Assembly: GCF_001039355.2 (NCBI RefSeq)
Contig: NW_019773714.1
Span: 452,327-516,326 of the forward strand
Length of the DNA: 64,000 nucleotides
Direction: 5' to 3'
Origin: Lingula anatina
Taxonomy: Eukaryota > Brachiopoda > Lingulata > Lingulida > Lingulidae
Below, piece after piece: positions 1-13,307 of this stretch. Position numbers and translations under genes: made by a program. Under the pieces are notes generated by a model. The model saw only the letters and a program-made list of their open reading frames with translations. It ran no database searches and was not told where the DNA came from. Numbering within the stretch: the stretch's first letter is position 1; every line of letters starts with the position of its first letter.

Positions 1-21
1 TTTTGTCAATTTCTCTTCCAG

Positions 22-3000
22 ATGCACAAATGGAAAAGAACAGATTTTATTGAAAGCAACTTAAAAGCTGCATTATTGGAAAAGTGTGAGCAGCAGCTGA
101 ATTTCATAGAAGACACTCAAGAAGTTTTTCAGAAGCACAAAACTCGCTTGGTAATTGTTAGGAAGGAAAAGGAAAGACAGAGGCTTGAATTGCTAGGTTG
201 AGTTTTTTTTATATTTTTAATCTTTCACAATAATTCTTTGGTTAAATGTTGCAAATGATGTAAAGATATATGTATATAATGATATATTTATTCACATTTA
301 ACTTTAGATTTTTTTCTTGCCCTGGTAAAAAAACAATAAAAGAAGTTTAAATGAAAAAGTATTCTAAAATTTATCATGCTACACTTTTCTTAGCTTAAGT
401 TAATTGAAATATGATTTTAAAAAATGTTTCAACTTCACATTTATAGGTCGGTTTTTATAAATAAAGATGTATTTGTAAATTGATCAAAATGATTTCATTG
501 CAGAAGGCTGTGGCACATATAATGATGCAGATGCAGATTTATTCTCTGATGCTAGTAGTGCCACAGGGGAAAGTATTCAGTCCTCCAAGTACACCACCAG
601 TAGTCAGAGGTCGTCAGTAGCCTCCAGGACATCAGGGTAGGTCACTTTCACTTTCTTATTCATACTGAGATCTCATTATTAGTTTGGATATCACTTATAT
701 TTATTTACCAAATAATAACAATAAAATAATGTTAAAATTCAAAAATATCTGGCTCATCTGTTTGATTTGTACTCTGCTATGGCTGGCTGTTTTTATTTTA
801 GGTTAAACTCTTCTCTTGAAAGCACTTATTTGCTACAGCTTCTGGTGAAATATTAGTATTAATGTGATGAACACTGTTTTCAGAATCTTGATGATTATAT
901 TTAATTTTTTTTGTTTAAAACTTTTCAGAAAGTCATCTAAAAATCGCAGAAAAACCGAAAGAAAAAAGTGGAGCCTAAAAGAAGGCAGTGCACACGAAGA
1001 CTTGGCCTTAGTGGAAGCTTTGTCCAACTATATAACTTGCACAGAGCAGATGAAAGGTAAGCACAGGATGCAGACAGCTAAATTTGTCACATTTTCATTT
1101 GTTTTTACTTATGTGTATTGATTTGTGTTTAACAAATTAAGCAATTAAAGTATTGGTTAAATAGCAGTGTGGGAAAATCAGACTTGCATCTAGCCCAATT
1201 ATTCAATTTGTGATATGAAAGGATTACTTACAAATTTCTGATAACAATTGTTTACTTCAGATGAAATAAAAAGTCTTCTGCATATGCTTGTGATGTTTGA
1301 TTATGAAGACCAAGCCAGTAAACTACAGAAAAACTTTGACCAGTTGCTGCAGCTCATTGAAAGGTCGATACCTACAATATGGGATGGCAGTATGGAGGGC
1401 ACGAATCAAACCAGTCAGCTGGTAGGAATTTTCTTTGTATGCTATATTGTGACATTTTGTCACCACAATCCTGCTTTTGTTCTACATTAAGATTTAATTT
1501 GTTGATAGTTGATTAAGATTTAATTTGATGATGGTTGTTAATATATATGTATATTTTTTATAAAACAATGGTTTATTCTCACAACAGCTTATAAACAAAT
1601 AGTGCACAATCTCTCAGGGACCATGAAAAATATAGTGCCCAGTGAGTGGAAATGGGACCCCCTTATTTGTATTTACTAAGTATATACATTTTTGTGCACA
1701 TTTTTTGTGTTTTGTAGATAATTAAATATCTTATTATTAAAACCTGTAATACGCATAATAAAATTAAAGGGATAATATCTCTTTGTTTGAGATCTATATT
1801 TCACAATAAAAACATTGTGAATAACTCATAGAAAAATAATATATTCTGTTTTACCACAAAAACGGCAGTTATAGTTATTATTCTGATATCTGAGCTTGTC
1901 TTTAGACCACGTGACCTCCATTGATGGCTATACTCTGTTAAAATCTCTTAACAAAAAACCAAACTTTTTAGAAAAAAACCAGGGACTAACTTTGAATGTA
2001 AAAATGGATTCATTACCCATTGGTAAGTATGGGGAAATTGTTGTTTACTCCAGGAAAATTCATTTTTTGACTGAAACGAAGAGTTATTATCCCTTTAATG
2101 TTTTGACAGCCTTAGTTTTAAAGTTTTAACATTTATTTAAAACATTTATTGTTTTTCTCTGTCTTTAGATAACTGGACCAGATGCAACGGTGAATAGCAT
2201 TCTACAGTCTATGCAACAGGAAAGGCAACCAAGAGATGAGCCACAGTTAGGTAAGATGGATATGGAAAAATATTATCCATGCATTTTTGTGACAAAATTC
2301 AGGGATCATGTTATATCACCTGCCCGTGTGTCCATTTGTCCATGCATTTATAATTTTCCGCTGTCTCCCCTGAGATCATTAGAATAAGGAAGTTGGAACT
2401 TATAATAAGTGATTGATAGACATTTCATCAGAGGTGTTCATTGCCCCGTCTGAATTTTAGTGCTGTCTGGGGTTTGGTTTTCCCCCTGTGAGCAGATGAT
2501 TCTATTTTTCTCATTATTTTTGCTATCTCCTCCTATACCATTGGAGTGAGAACATTGATTGACAGAAAGATATAAACGATGCCACCAACATGATAGTCTC
2601 CCTGCCTCCACATGCGCTGTCGCTGCAGGGACCTAGCAATTAAACCTCTGAGCCAAGATTTAATCCATTTAATGACAGGTGTGGAGGCAGGGAGACCATC
2701 TGGAATTGGCGGCACTGCTTTTGAAGTGTGGTCGGCCATATTTAGTCAGCAGATCAGTAAGTACTCGGATCATCTATTCTGAATGGCCACATTTATGTGG
2801 CGAATTGCGGGATATGTGATGGCTAGCCATCAACACCATGAAGTTTTATAATTATTTAGTTAACTCATACTTAACATTTTAATATATAAGAGGACAATTC
2901 TACTAGCATGTATCTTGAATTGATTTTGATGTTATCATAGACTTGGGTTACAACAAGCAATGCATCATTAAGTCATTTTATTTTAAATTTCAGGTAGCCA

Positions 3001-3055
3001 CTTGAGGATTCCTCCTACAATCAACAAAAATAAAAATTGGAAGACATGCATTTGA
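22..3055 (+). CDS. ELP1: Elongator complex protein 1, C-terminal part (copy 1)
   Basis: Six exons encode the last 246 residues of ELP1 (IKAP), the scaffold of Elongator, which modifies wobble uridine in tRNA: 22-196, 504-636, 929-1056, 1261-1421, 2169-2250, 2994-3055. All junctions have GT/AG borders and the frame closes at TGA 3053-3055. The match to animal ELP1 C-termini is clear: the acidic/serine stretch with [13 protein letters not shown], then the basic [13 protein letters not shown] tract (known in the family as a tRNA-binding/nuclear-localisation region), the helix with [25 protein letters not shown], and the tail [11 protein letters not shown]. The N-terminal WD40 and TPR parts lie outside the window. 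The last residues (WKTCI) differ from copy 2 (WKMCV). A polyA signal AATAAA lies at 3067-3072. Gene identity is sure; whether this copy is a separate locus is doubtful. Confidence 0.93.
1766..2096. mobile_element. 331-bp TIR element (family A) in an ELP1 intron
   Basis: The ends are inverted repeats: AAAGGGATAATATCTC at the left, and the right end reads AAAGGGATAATAACTC on the other strand. TA flanks both sides, as expected for Tc1/mariner-type MITEs. It has no coding capacity. Related copies lie at 4666-5010 and 12970-13330. The matching intron of ELP1 copy 2 (near 10985) lacks it. Confidence 0.8.
2579..2789. mobile_element. Fold-back element (family B), left end truncated
   Basis: The inner arms pair (TCTCCCTGCCTCCACATG near 2598 against TGTGGAGGCAGGGAGACCAT near 2680). 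The right end carries GGTCGGCCATATTTAGT and finishes with GATCATCTATTCTGAATGG, as in the complete copy at 26313-26602. The left terminal part is missing. It lies in the last ELP1 intron. Confidence 0.7.
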
Positions 3056-5537
3056 TGAAATGAAAGAATAAATGATCATGTTGAAATATTTCTTTATAGT
3101 AGAGGACTCATAGATACATAATCATTTTTGTAAGGAATATTCATTGTTTTGAACAGTGGTAATTAATTTAAACAAAAATCAACTTAAATCTTGTACCATT
3201 TCTTGACAGTTCAAACATATTTGATGTTCAATTAAACAGTTTGTTGTACTACATGAAATCATGTTTTGGTATATTGTGCTTGTGTATCAAGTGACTGGGT
3301 CTGAAAGCAACTTGTCTGCTTTACAGTATGGTCAGCATGAAAATGACACAACCTACATTGGTTGTGTAGACATAACGAGAGAATAAAAAAGTTATTATGT
3401 TATACTGACATCGTACAGTATTTTTTTTTTTTTTTTTTTGGTTTCTGACAAACACAGAATTCTTGAAACCTTCCATAAAACAGCATCACTTATGTGTTGG
3501 TTAAGGACCTTTTAATTATCTCAGATTTTTAAAGTTATGGCTAGTGAAAAATTATACTTTTTACCCCAGGAAAATTTGTAAAGTTTTTCACAGGAAAATC
3601 TTACACTGTACACCTTTAATGCATTCAGTGGTTCAGCTCTTCTGGCAAGATCATGGACAAAGTTGGCAATTTATAATTTTTAAATATTTTCCCTCTAAAA
3701 AAGGAAACCCCTCTTACAAAAAGCATTTAATTAGATGGAAGATCATAGTCATAATTTGAAAAGAAATTGTGGCACTTTTTTATTGGATAACAAATTGTTA
3801 CATTATTTGAAGCTCATATTGAAAAATTTCCAGTGTGCATTTGTAATCACCATTTATTTACAATATATATTATTAAGTTATGTTGAATATTTCACTTCAA
3901 AAGATTTTGATGTTGAAGAATGTGAGCTACACCATAAGTCTTTCATATTGTATTAACACTGAATTAACTACAAACACTTGTTTTGCTAGCTGCTCTTATT
4001 TCACTTTTTATGTACAGANTCTCAAACTTACAGGAAAGAAACATGGGACTAAAATACAGCTTCAGTAGGCAATGCAGTCTGTTTGGTATTTTTATTTATT
4101 TATTTATTTATTTTGGCAGTTAAACAGTTTTTTGTGAAAATTTAATTTTTCACATATTGGCATTTTCAAGGTGTGACTTTAAAGTTCCATGATCTTGAAG
4201 ACTTTTGCTTGTCACATTTTCTGAATGTCCATGTTACTAATATTTTATTAATAACATTTGATTGTCATTATGCTGTTAAACATTATGTAATGTTGCATCA
4301 AAATTTGAAGAAACCCCTATTTTGGGCACTGCTCCTATGATGACCATTTAAGGGAAATCATGTCACTTACTGTTCTCAAACTTACAGGAAAGAAACATGG
4401 GTCTAACATACAGCTTCAATAGGCAACGCAGTCTGTTTGGTAAATTTTTCTGGCAATTTAACAGTTTTTTGTGAAAATTTAATTTTTCACTTATTTGCAT
4501 CTTTATTTTCTGTTCTTTGTCTGTACATTTGACAGCTTTGCTGCCTTGTTTTTTCATAGATTGTTAGAGAACACATTTTGAAATAATGATCTTCATTTTA
4601 AGCAACACCTGTAATTGATAACATTAAGTGGTCATATTTTATGAGGCTTACAAAACAAAAAGATTAAAGGGTAACAACTCTTCGTATGAGATCTATATTT
4701 CACAATAAATACATTGTAAACAACTCATAGAAATATAATATATTCTATTTTACCAGATAAATGACAGTAATAGCAATAAATCTGAAATATGTGCTTGTCA
4801 TCCGACCACGTGACCTCCATAGATGACTATACTCTGTAATAATCTCTTAAGAGATTATCACAAAAAAAAAAAACTTTTTAGAAAAAAAAACAGGGACTAA
4901 CTCTGAATGTTAAAATGTATTCATTAACCAATGGTAAGTGTGGGAAAATTGTCGTCCACCCCAGGAAAATTCATTTTTTGACAATTAAAAATGAACAGTT
5001 GTTATCCTTTTAAGAATAATCTTTTGGTGTTGATGCAAGTCCCAAAAAAATTCCAAACCTAACTTATGTTTGCTCTTCAACTATGAAATATGTTTAAAAG
5101 AAAAGTGATAGAATAACCCCTGATGCCAAATATCAGGGCCATATTGAAGATTTATTATATATTTTTCATGTTTTTACCCTCAGCATAAAAAATTATTTAA
5201 AAAATACAATACCAGCTGTCTGTATTGGCTCGAGGTTTTATTAAGTCCAAATTTGAAAGCTAATAAGAGTAAAAAGTCCTTTAGTGAAATATGTGAAAGA
5301 TGTGGGACTACTCTTAACATTTACAGCAAATTTTCAAAAATTGCACCAAAGCCCTTAATAACTCGTGCATGTATATTTAGAAAGAAATTGAAATTAATTC
5401 ATTTATTCCTTCTTCTTCTTTTGATATTACAACCTCGTTTATATCAATGCACATTTTGTGATACATGAACGCGTTTGGAAAAAAAATTTAAACAGGAAGT
5501 AAACAAATAACTATAAACAAAAAGGAACAGTACCTTT
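3056..5537. other. ELP1 3' end and ELP1-RASA1 intergenic region (copy 1)
   Basis: No gene is seen. It contains the ELP1 3' UTR, a T-run at 3421-3439, a one-base N at 4019, an ATTT tandem run at about 4090-4120, and a family A element at 4666-5010. The segment just after the N (4020-about 4154) is repeated imperfectly at 4375-4493, starting with TCTCAAACTTACAGGAAAG in both, which suggests an assembly stutter. Small ORFs here have no recognisable homology. Confidence 0.6.
4666..5010. mobile_element. TIR element, family A (second copy)
   Basis: It begins AAAGGGTAACAACTC and ends with the inverted equivalent (GTTGTTATCCTTT). The interior matches 1766-2096, including AGATCTATATTTCACAATAA and CAGGGACTAACT. 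It is non-coding. The corresponding haplotype copy is 12970-13330. Confidence 0.75.
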
Positions 5538-5587
5538 GACCGCATTACTTTCAGCCAATCAAATTCGTCCAATTTGTGACTGCGGTC
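5538..5587 (+). promoter_or_regulatory. RASA1 proximal promoter candidate (copy 1)
   Basis: Two CCAAT boxes (5555-5559 and 5569-5573) sit between the inverted heptamers GACCGCA (5538-5544) and TGCGGTC (5581-5587), just upstream of the RASA1 start codon at 5612. The block is conserved with one change in copy 2 (13898-13947). Promoter function is inferred from position and motifs. Confidence 0.45.
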
Positions 5588-5611
5588 TGAAATGGGTGCA
5601 GGGGCAATAAC

Positions 5612-8600
5612 ATGGCCGAACCTCCAGGAGACACGTCTGACCCTGCAGAATTAACAGAAGAGTTTGACCCTTATTCAGGAGAAGTAGAAAGAGTGGATGA
5701 AAACTTGGACGTGTCTCTAGCCGCACCGCCCGAATCACAGTAAGTGTCTTTTGCACCGTGGTTGATTCGATAATTTCTCCCCTGCTTGCCGCCCGAGTTT
5801 CACTCATTCCTATTCGTGGCCTGGTCGAAGTTGGTTTGTAAAATATTCATGTAAAATACATTAAGCCTTTCATGAGACGATTATACTGCGCTTAATTAAT
5901 TAAACATTGTTTTTAGTCTAGATTGAGGGGGTGGGGTGCTGTTGGCACGTACATGGAAATTTTCAGCATACTTTTATGACCGAGTTTATGGCCGAATTTA
6001 TTTTAATTATGATATATTTACTATATAAAAAATTGAGTAGTGTGGAAATCTCAACTAATGCTTGGACTTCACATCTTTTGTAATGCTTTCTGCAGAATGG
6101 AAGATTAATTTCATGCGGCATGCTAGCATGATTAATGAATTTGTTACTTTTAATGTAATATTTATAATCATCACCAATAGTATCTGGTGACATTAAAGAA
6201 GTTTTTGAACATGGAATATTGATCGTATAATCTTTTGTAATAAAAGATCAAAAATATTTGGGGGGCTAATGATTTCAATGTGAGTTTCTATATTGTTGTT
6301 TCCACACTAGAAATCTGTTATTTAATAAATCACATGCATGCATTATCTATATTATGTTGTGAATTATGATAGATCGTCTATCTTTGATCAGGTGGTACCA
6401 TGGCCGTCTGGACAGACAAACTGCTGAAGATAGATTACGCACAAAGGGAGAGAATGGCTCCTATTTGATAAGGGAGTCTGAAAGAAAACATGGTCAATAT
6501 GTCCTCTCATTTCTTGGAGAAACTGGAATCAACCACTTCAGGTATATTATATTGTTTGGTGATTGGGCAACAAATTAGTATCAACTTTTAGGCACGTTTG
6601 TCCCAAGAGACTGAAGGCAATTAAGATGTAAGGTAATTTAGATCCAAAACAGTTTACTATAAAACGTGCACTTGATAACAATTATAAATAATCAACTGGG
6701 AAGTGTAGTAAAAAAATTCCATTAAATCATACATCCATTGAAGACTGTAATTAATGGACTTCTGAATGTGGGAGGTATATCAGTGATTGTTTCCTTCTTC
6801 GAAACAAACTATCAGATTACCATGTGGGCCAAGCAACTTCCTTTGTTTACAGTTCTGCACAGAATCTTTTTGTCAGGTAAAATCTTGTGCCATAATTTGA
6901 CTTACTTCATATGTTCAGATGTCCATAAATGGCAATGTATATTGTCTATATCATTCATGCAATAGCACTTAAAGTGTATATCAGAAAATGTGAAATAGGA
7001 GTGGTAACACATGAATTCCGTGCATTTTTGAAGTGCAGTGTTGGGAATTAACACTGGTCTCTTGGCAAAAAAACTGAATATCAGCAAAACAAAAATAGAA
7101 CAAATCACTTGTCTGACTGACCCATGGTAAAATTATTTTGTGACACCCACATTATCTGAATAATTCATCAGCTGTTCTTTAAATTTCCTGCCTTATCATT
7201 TGGAATATAAGCATTCTTAATATGAACGTGATATTCATTATGTCAAGATTCTAAAAAAATGTGTTTTATTGGACTAGTTAAAAGAATTTGCAGCTAGCAA
7301 AATTTTTGCATATTGATATCCTTACTGTCGTTTGAGGTGCTAATTTGTTATATTGGATGAAAGGAAAGTCCCAATTATCACAGGGCTATACAAATCACAG
7401 TAAAGGTTAAGTGAATATGTTTTCAACATTTATATCATTCATCAGAATTATGTTCACTGTAATGTTGAAACGTTTGCCCCAGTTATAAGTAAGCTAACAC
7501 TTGTTTCATATTGAGATAATAGTTGCATAAGTAGATTGTGCTAATGTGGAAATAACGGAAAAATTCTTGCCAGTTTATGAGTTTAATAAAAACATATTCT
7601 TTTCAGAATTACTGCCATGTGTGGAGATTATTATATAGGAGGGCGCCAGTTTGATTCCCTGTCAGATTTGATTGGGTATTATACCAAGGTATCAGATCTT
7701 TTAAAAGGGGAACGGTTAAAAATGCCCATTCCTCCCCCAGAAGTAAGTTCAGTTGTAGTTATCATGTAAACATACTATATTTCATAAAAGAAGGGATATG
7801 TCATATATTTCATTAATGAAAAAATACAGTTTTAGTTTCTTAGACATAAAATATTTCATTGTAACATATTAATTAAATTTTTTTAATGAAATATCATGAC
7901 ATATAAAATGTTAAATGAAGAAGACTGAAATATAAAAAATTTAATGAAATGAGTAATCAAAAGTAGAAAAATAAAGATAGCTTAATGATTACATTTTATG
8001 AAAATAATTTGTTTTTGTTCTTATGGATATTAATAGGATTCCAATTACTTGTGTGATTTTTAAATATGATTATCATTTCAGCCTGTAGATGATAAGCGGC
8101 GAGTTATTGCAATATTACCTTACAACAAAATACCTGATACAGATGAATTAAGGTAAAATGTTAACGAGAAAAATGATTTCCAAAATTTACACCCTTTCTT
8201 CACTGCCAGATTCACTATTATAGAAATAAAAATTTGATCTTTTTTAAGAATCAAGAGATTTGAAAATGGATGCATGCCTATTCTATATCTAATTGCTGCA
8301 GCTTGTCACTTGACCTGTTCAGTAATATTGTTTGATACTTATGATGAAAACATTAATTATTATTGAAGTATGAGAGAATGAATGTTCTCATAGGTCCAGT
8401 AGTGTGATGTCACAGAAGCAAAGACATTACATCTATCACTGGCCTTCTCATGAAATCCAGCAACAATCCATTGTTGCAGTCATTAGTCCCAAAAAAAGAG
8501 CCTCAGTGATCCAATGTACCATATATTTTTTTTCAGTCATCATAATTATTTATAGTTAATCTGAATAATTTTCTTTCAGCTTCGAAAAAGGTGATGTATT

Positions 8601-8966
8601 CTTGGTACATAATGAATTAGGGGATGGCTGGATATGGGTAACATCTCTTAGAACTAAAGAGAGTGGCATTGTGTACCAAGAGCTGGTCGAAGATCTGGTA
8701 AGAATCTTTTGCTTTTTCAGTATATTGTTTATAGCATGATTGTTATTTGTACAATTACAAAAACAGGCACTGGTCTGTACATCAGACCTCTTAAACTCTT
8801 ATTACTATTCTGGTTTGTTTCTGAATAGCTCATTGTGACTGTTAGATGCTAAATCCTCAATTCATCCAAAGTTTATTGTTAAAGGAAGCAAAAATTTAAA
8901 TGTTTGTCTTTTAATATCTAGAATGGCAGTGTTGATCTTGTGGAAAACAATCTTTGGTTTCATCCA
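5612..8966 (+). CDS. RASA1: Ras GTPase-activating protein 1, 5' part only (copy 1, broken at N)
   Basis: Exons 5612-5739, 6392-6541, 7607-7742, 8082-8152, 8580-8697 and 8922-8966 (cut) encode the N-terminus, first SH2 domain (QWYHGRL...GSYLIRES with the phosphotyrosine-binding Arg), SH3 domain (RRVIAILPYNKIPDTDE...GDGWIWV) and the first residues of the second SH2 domain. The model stops at the single N at 8967, after which ELP1 intron sequence begins. It encodes essentially the same protein as copy 2 and is most likely the other haplotype of that gene, not a pseudogene. A short out-of-frame ORF (5592-5654) overlaps the start codon. Confidence 0.9.
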
Positions 8967-9180
8967 NCAGTTTTGAAATTTTGGTGAGCAGTTTGTTCAG
9001 TTGGAAATTGATATCAATATATTATTCATATGGTGTGAAATTTTGTGAAATAGTATGCCAGTTGCATGCTTTCTATTGATGTCATTTGCTCTAATTTTTT
9101 TGTAAGTGGTAATGCATTTATATCTTCAGGTACAAGCAATGTTATCCTCCTAAAACATTTTCTGTCAATTTCTCTTCCAG
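8967..9180 (+). other. One-base gap and ELP1 intron remnant
   Basis: 8967 is N. The following 213 bases lead into the acceptor CTTCCAG at 9174-9180 in front of the ELP1 exon. Only the last 21 bases match the window start, so the rest is ELP1 intron that copy 1 does not reach. No exon was recognised in it. Confidence 0.7.
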
Positions 9181-9360
9181 ATGCACAAATGGAAAAGAAC
9201 AGATTTTATTGAAAGCAACTTAAAAGCTGCATTATTGGAAAAGTGTGAGCAGCAGCTGAATTTCATAGAAGACACTCAAGAAGTGTTTCAGAAGCACAAA
9301 ACTCGCTTGGTGATTGTTAGGAAGGAAAAGGAAAGACAGAGGCTTGAATTGCTAGGTTGA

Positions 9361-9398
<38 letters not shown>

Positions 9399-10104
9399 TT
9401 TTTTTTTTTGCTTTCACACTAATTCTTCGATTACATTTTGCAAGTGATGTAAAGATATATGTATATAATGACATCATATTTATTCACATTTAACTTTTAA
9501 ATTAGATTTTTTCTTGCCCTGGTAAAAGGACAGTAAAAGAAGTTTAAATGAAAAAGTATTCTAAAATTTATCATGCTGCACTTTTCTTTGCTTAAGTTAA
9601 TTGAAATATAATAAAAATTTGTTTCAATCTCACATTGATAGGTCAGTTTTCATAAATAAACATGTATTTGTTAATTGATCACAATGATTTCATTGCAGAA
9701 GGCTGTGGCACATACAATGATGCAGATGCAGACTTATTCTCTGATGCTAGTAGTGCCACAGGGGAAAGTATTCAGTCCTCCAAGTACACCACCAGTAGTC
9801 AGAGGTCGTCAGTAGCCTCCAGGACATCAGGGTAGGTCACTTTCACTTTCTTATTCATACTAAAATCTCATTATTTGTTTTGATATCACTTATACTTACC
9901 GAATAATAACAATAAAATAATGTTAAAAATTCAAAAATATCAGGCTCATCTGGTATGTGCTCTCTGTGTGATTTGTACTCTGCTATGGCTGGCTGTTTTT
10001 ATTTTAGGTTTGACTCCTCTTTTGAAAATACTTATTTGCTACAGCTTCTGGTGAAATATAAGTATTAATGTGATGAACACTGTTTTCAGAATCTTGATGA
10101 TTAC

Positions 10105-10145
<41 letters not shown>

Positions 10146-11812
10146 TTTAAAACTTTTCAGAAAGTCATCTAAAAATCGCAGAAAAACTGAAAGAAAAAAG
10201 TGGAGCTTAAAAGAAGGCAGTGCACACGAAGACTTGGCCTTAGTGGAAGCTTTGTCCAACTATATAACTTGCACAGAGCAGATGAAAGGTAAGCACAGGA
10301 TGCAGACAGCTAAATTTGTCACATTTTCATTCGTTTTTACTTATGTGTATTGATTTGTGTTTAACAAATTAAGCAATTAAAGTATTGGTTAAATAGCAGT
10401 GTGGGAAAATCAGACTTGCATCTAGCCCAGTTATTCAATTCATGATATTAAAGGATTACTTAAGAATTTCTGATAACATTTGTTTACTTCAGATGAAATA
10501 AAAAGTCTTCTGCATATGCTTGTGATGTTTGATTATGAAGACCAAGCCAGTAAACTACAGAAAAACTTTGACCAATTGCTGCAGCTCATTGAAAGGTCGA
10601 TACCTACAATATGGGATGGCAGTATGGAGGGCACGAATCAAACCAGTCAGCTGGTAGGAATTTTCTTTGTATGCTATATTGTGACATTTTGTCACCACAA
10701 TCCTGCTTTTGTTCTACATTAAGATTTGATTTGATGATAGTTGGTTAAGATTTAATTTGTTGATAGTTGTTAATATATATGTATATTTTTTATAAAACAA
10801 TGGTTTATTCTCACAACAGCTTATAAACAAATAGTGCACAATCTCTCAGGGACCATGAAAAATATAGTGCCCAGTGAGTGGAAATGGGACCCCCCTATTT
10901 GTATTTACTAAGTATATACATTTTTTGTGGACATAGATAATTAAACATCTTATTATCAAAACCTGAAATACGCATAATAAAATTGATGTTTTGACAACCT
11001 TAGTTTTAAAGTTAACATTTATTGTTTTTCTCTGTCTTTAGATAACTGGACCAGATGCAACGGTGAATAGCATTCTACAGTCTATGCAACAGGAAAGGCA
11101 ACCAAGAGATGAGCCACAGTTAGGTAAGATGGATATGGAAAAATATTATCCATGCTTTTTTGTGACAAAATTCAGGGACCATGTTATCTCACCTGCATCC
11201 ATTTGTCCATCCATTTATAATATTGCACTGTCTCCCCCTAGAATATGGAAGTTGGAACTTATAATAAGTGATTGATAGACATTTCATCAGGGGTGTTCAT
11301 TGGCCCTTCTGAATTTTAGTGCTGTCTGGGGTTTGGTCTTCAGATTATTCTATTTTTCACACTGTTTGTGCTATCTCCTCCTAAACCATTGGAGTGAGAA
11401 CATTGATTGACAAGATAAAAGCGATGCCGCCAATTCCATAATTCCATGATAGTCTCCCTGCCTCTACACGTGCTGTCGCTGCAGGGACCTAGCAATTAAA
11501 CTCTGGAGCCGATATTTAATCCATTTTAAAATTAAAATGACATGTGTGGAGGCAGGTAGACCATCTGGAATCGGCGGCACTGCTTTTGAAGAGTGGTCGG
11601 CCATATTTAGTCAGGGGATCAGTAAGTACTTGGATCATCTATTCTGAATGGCCCCATTGTGGCGAATTGCGGGGATATGTGATGGCTAGCCATCAACACC
11701 ATGAAGTTTTATAATTGTTTAGTTAACTCATACTTAACGTTTTAATATATGAGAGGACAATTCTACTAACATGTATCTAGAATTGATTAAAATCTTTTTA
11801 TTTCTTTTTCTT

Positions 11813-11843
<31 letters not shown>

Positions 11844-11991
11844 TTTTTTCAGTAGTGGGTATAAGTGTTATCATAGACTTGGGTTACAACAGGAAATGCA
11901 TCATTAAGTCATCTTATTTTAAATTTCAGGTAGCCACTTGAGGATACCTCCCACAGTCAACAAAAATAAAAATTGGAAGATGTGCGTTTAA
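9181..11991 (+). CDS. ELP1: Elongator complex protein 1, C-terminal part (copy 2)
   Basis: Six exons of the same lengths as copy 1 (the last has the same frame): 9181-9355, 9699-9831, 10161-10288, 10493-10653, 11042-11123, 11930-11991. The product is the ELP1 C-terminus with the basic [12 protein letters not shown] tract. Relative to copy 1 the tail reads [15 protein letters not shown] with stop TAA 11989-11991. The intron before 11042 lacks the family A element present in copy 1. AATAAA follows at 12003-12008. Only the C-terminal quarter or less of ELP1 is in view; identity is secure. Confidence 0.93.
9363..9397. repeat. TA microsatellite, copy 2 only
   Basis: About 17 TA units follow the ELP1 exon donor. 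The same place in copy 1 (197-230) has a short T-rich stretch instead. Confidence 0.95.
11422..11655. mobile_element. Fold-back element, family B (haplotype copy of 2579-2789)
   Basis: Inner arms TCTCCCTGCCTC and GGAGGCAGGTAGACCAT pair. The right arm carries GGTCGGCCATATTTAGTCAG and ends CTATTCTGAATGGCCCC. Compared with copy 1 it has small extra pieces in the left arm (CAATTCCATAATTCCATG). Confidence 0.7.
11811..11846. repeat. ATTT tandem run inside a copy-2-only insertion
   Basis: A run of TTTA/ATTT units lies in roughly 80-100 bp (about 11788-11866) that interrupts sequence continuous in copy 1 near 2925. It is another indel between the two haplotype copies. Confidence 0.8.
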
Positions 11992-13268
11992 TGAAATGAA
12001 AGAATAAACTATCATGCTGAAATATTTCTTTATAAAAGAGGACTCATAGATACATAATCATTTTTGTACGGAATATTCATTGCTTTGAACAGTGGTAATA
12101 AATTTAAACAAAAATCAACTTAAATCTTGTACCATTTCTTTACAGTTCAAACATATTTGATGTTCATTTTAACAGTTTGCTGTACTACATGAAATCATGT
12201 TTTGGTATATAGTGGGGGTGTATCAAGTGACTGGGTCTGAAAGCAACTTGTCTGCTGACAACTCCTGACATGTAGTACATGAATGCTTTACAATATGGTC
12301 AACATGAAAATGACACAACCTACATTGGTTGTGTAGACATAGTGAGAGAATAAAAATGTTATTATATTATACTGACATCATACAGTATTTTTTTTGGGGG
12401 GGGGGGTGTTTGACAAACACTGAGAGAATTCTTGAAACCTTCCATAAAACAGCATCACTTAAGTGTTGGTTAAGGACCTTTTAATTGTCTCAGATTTTTA
12501 AGTTATGGCTAGTGAAATATTATACTTTTTACCCCAGGAAAATTTGTAAAGTTTCTCACAGGAAAATCTTACACTCTACACCTTTAAAGCATTCAATGGT
12601 TCAGCTCTTCTGGCAAGATCATGGCAAATTGTTACATTGTTTGAAGCTCATATTGAAAATTTTCCAGTGTACATTTGTAATCATCATTTATTTAATACAA
12701 TATATATTAAGTTATTTTGAATATTTCACTTCAAAAGATTTTGACGTTGAAGAATGTGAGCTACATCATGAGTCATTCATATTGTATTAATACTGAATTA
12801 ACTATAAATACTTGTTTTGCAAGCTGCTCTTATTTAACAATTTTATTTCATAGATTGTTAGAGAACACATTTTGAAATAATGATCTGTAAATGATTAACA
12901 TTAAGTGGTCATATTTTATGAGGCTTACAAAACAAAAAGATTTAGCTTTTGGTGAGATAAGTCGATATTAAAGGGATAACAACTCTTCGTATGAGATCTA
13001 TATTTTACGATAAATACATTGTAAACAACGCATAGAAATATAATATATTCTATTTTACCACATAAATGACAGCAATAGCAATATATCTGAAATATGTGCT
13101 TGCCATCCCACCACATGGCCTCTATACATGTACTAGTAGATGGCTATACTCTGTAATAATCTTTTAAGAAAAAAAAAACTTTTTAGAAAAAACCAGGGAC
13201 TAACTCTGAATGTTGAAATGGATTCATTAACCAATGGTAAGTATGGGACAATTGTTGTCCATCCCAGG

Positions 13269-13307
<39 letters not shown>

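Noticed and set aside
8968-8984. Possible ELP1 exon end (SFEIL then GTGAGC) just after the N
   Set aside because: The residues do not fit the conserved sequence expected before MHKWKRTDF, and the stretch is too short to test.
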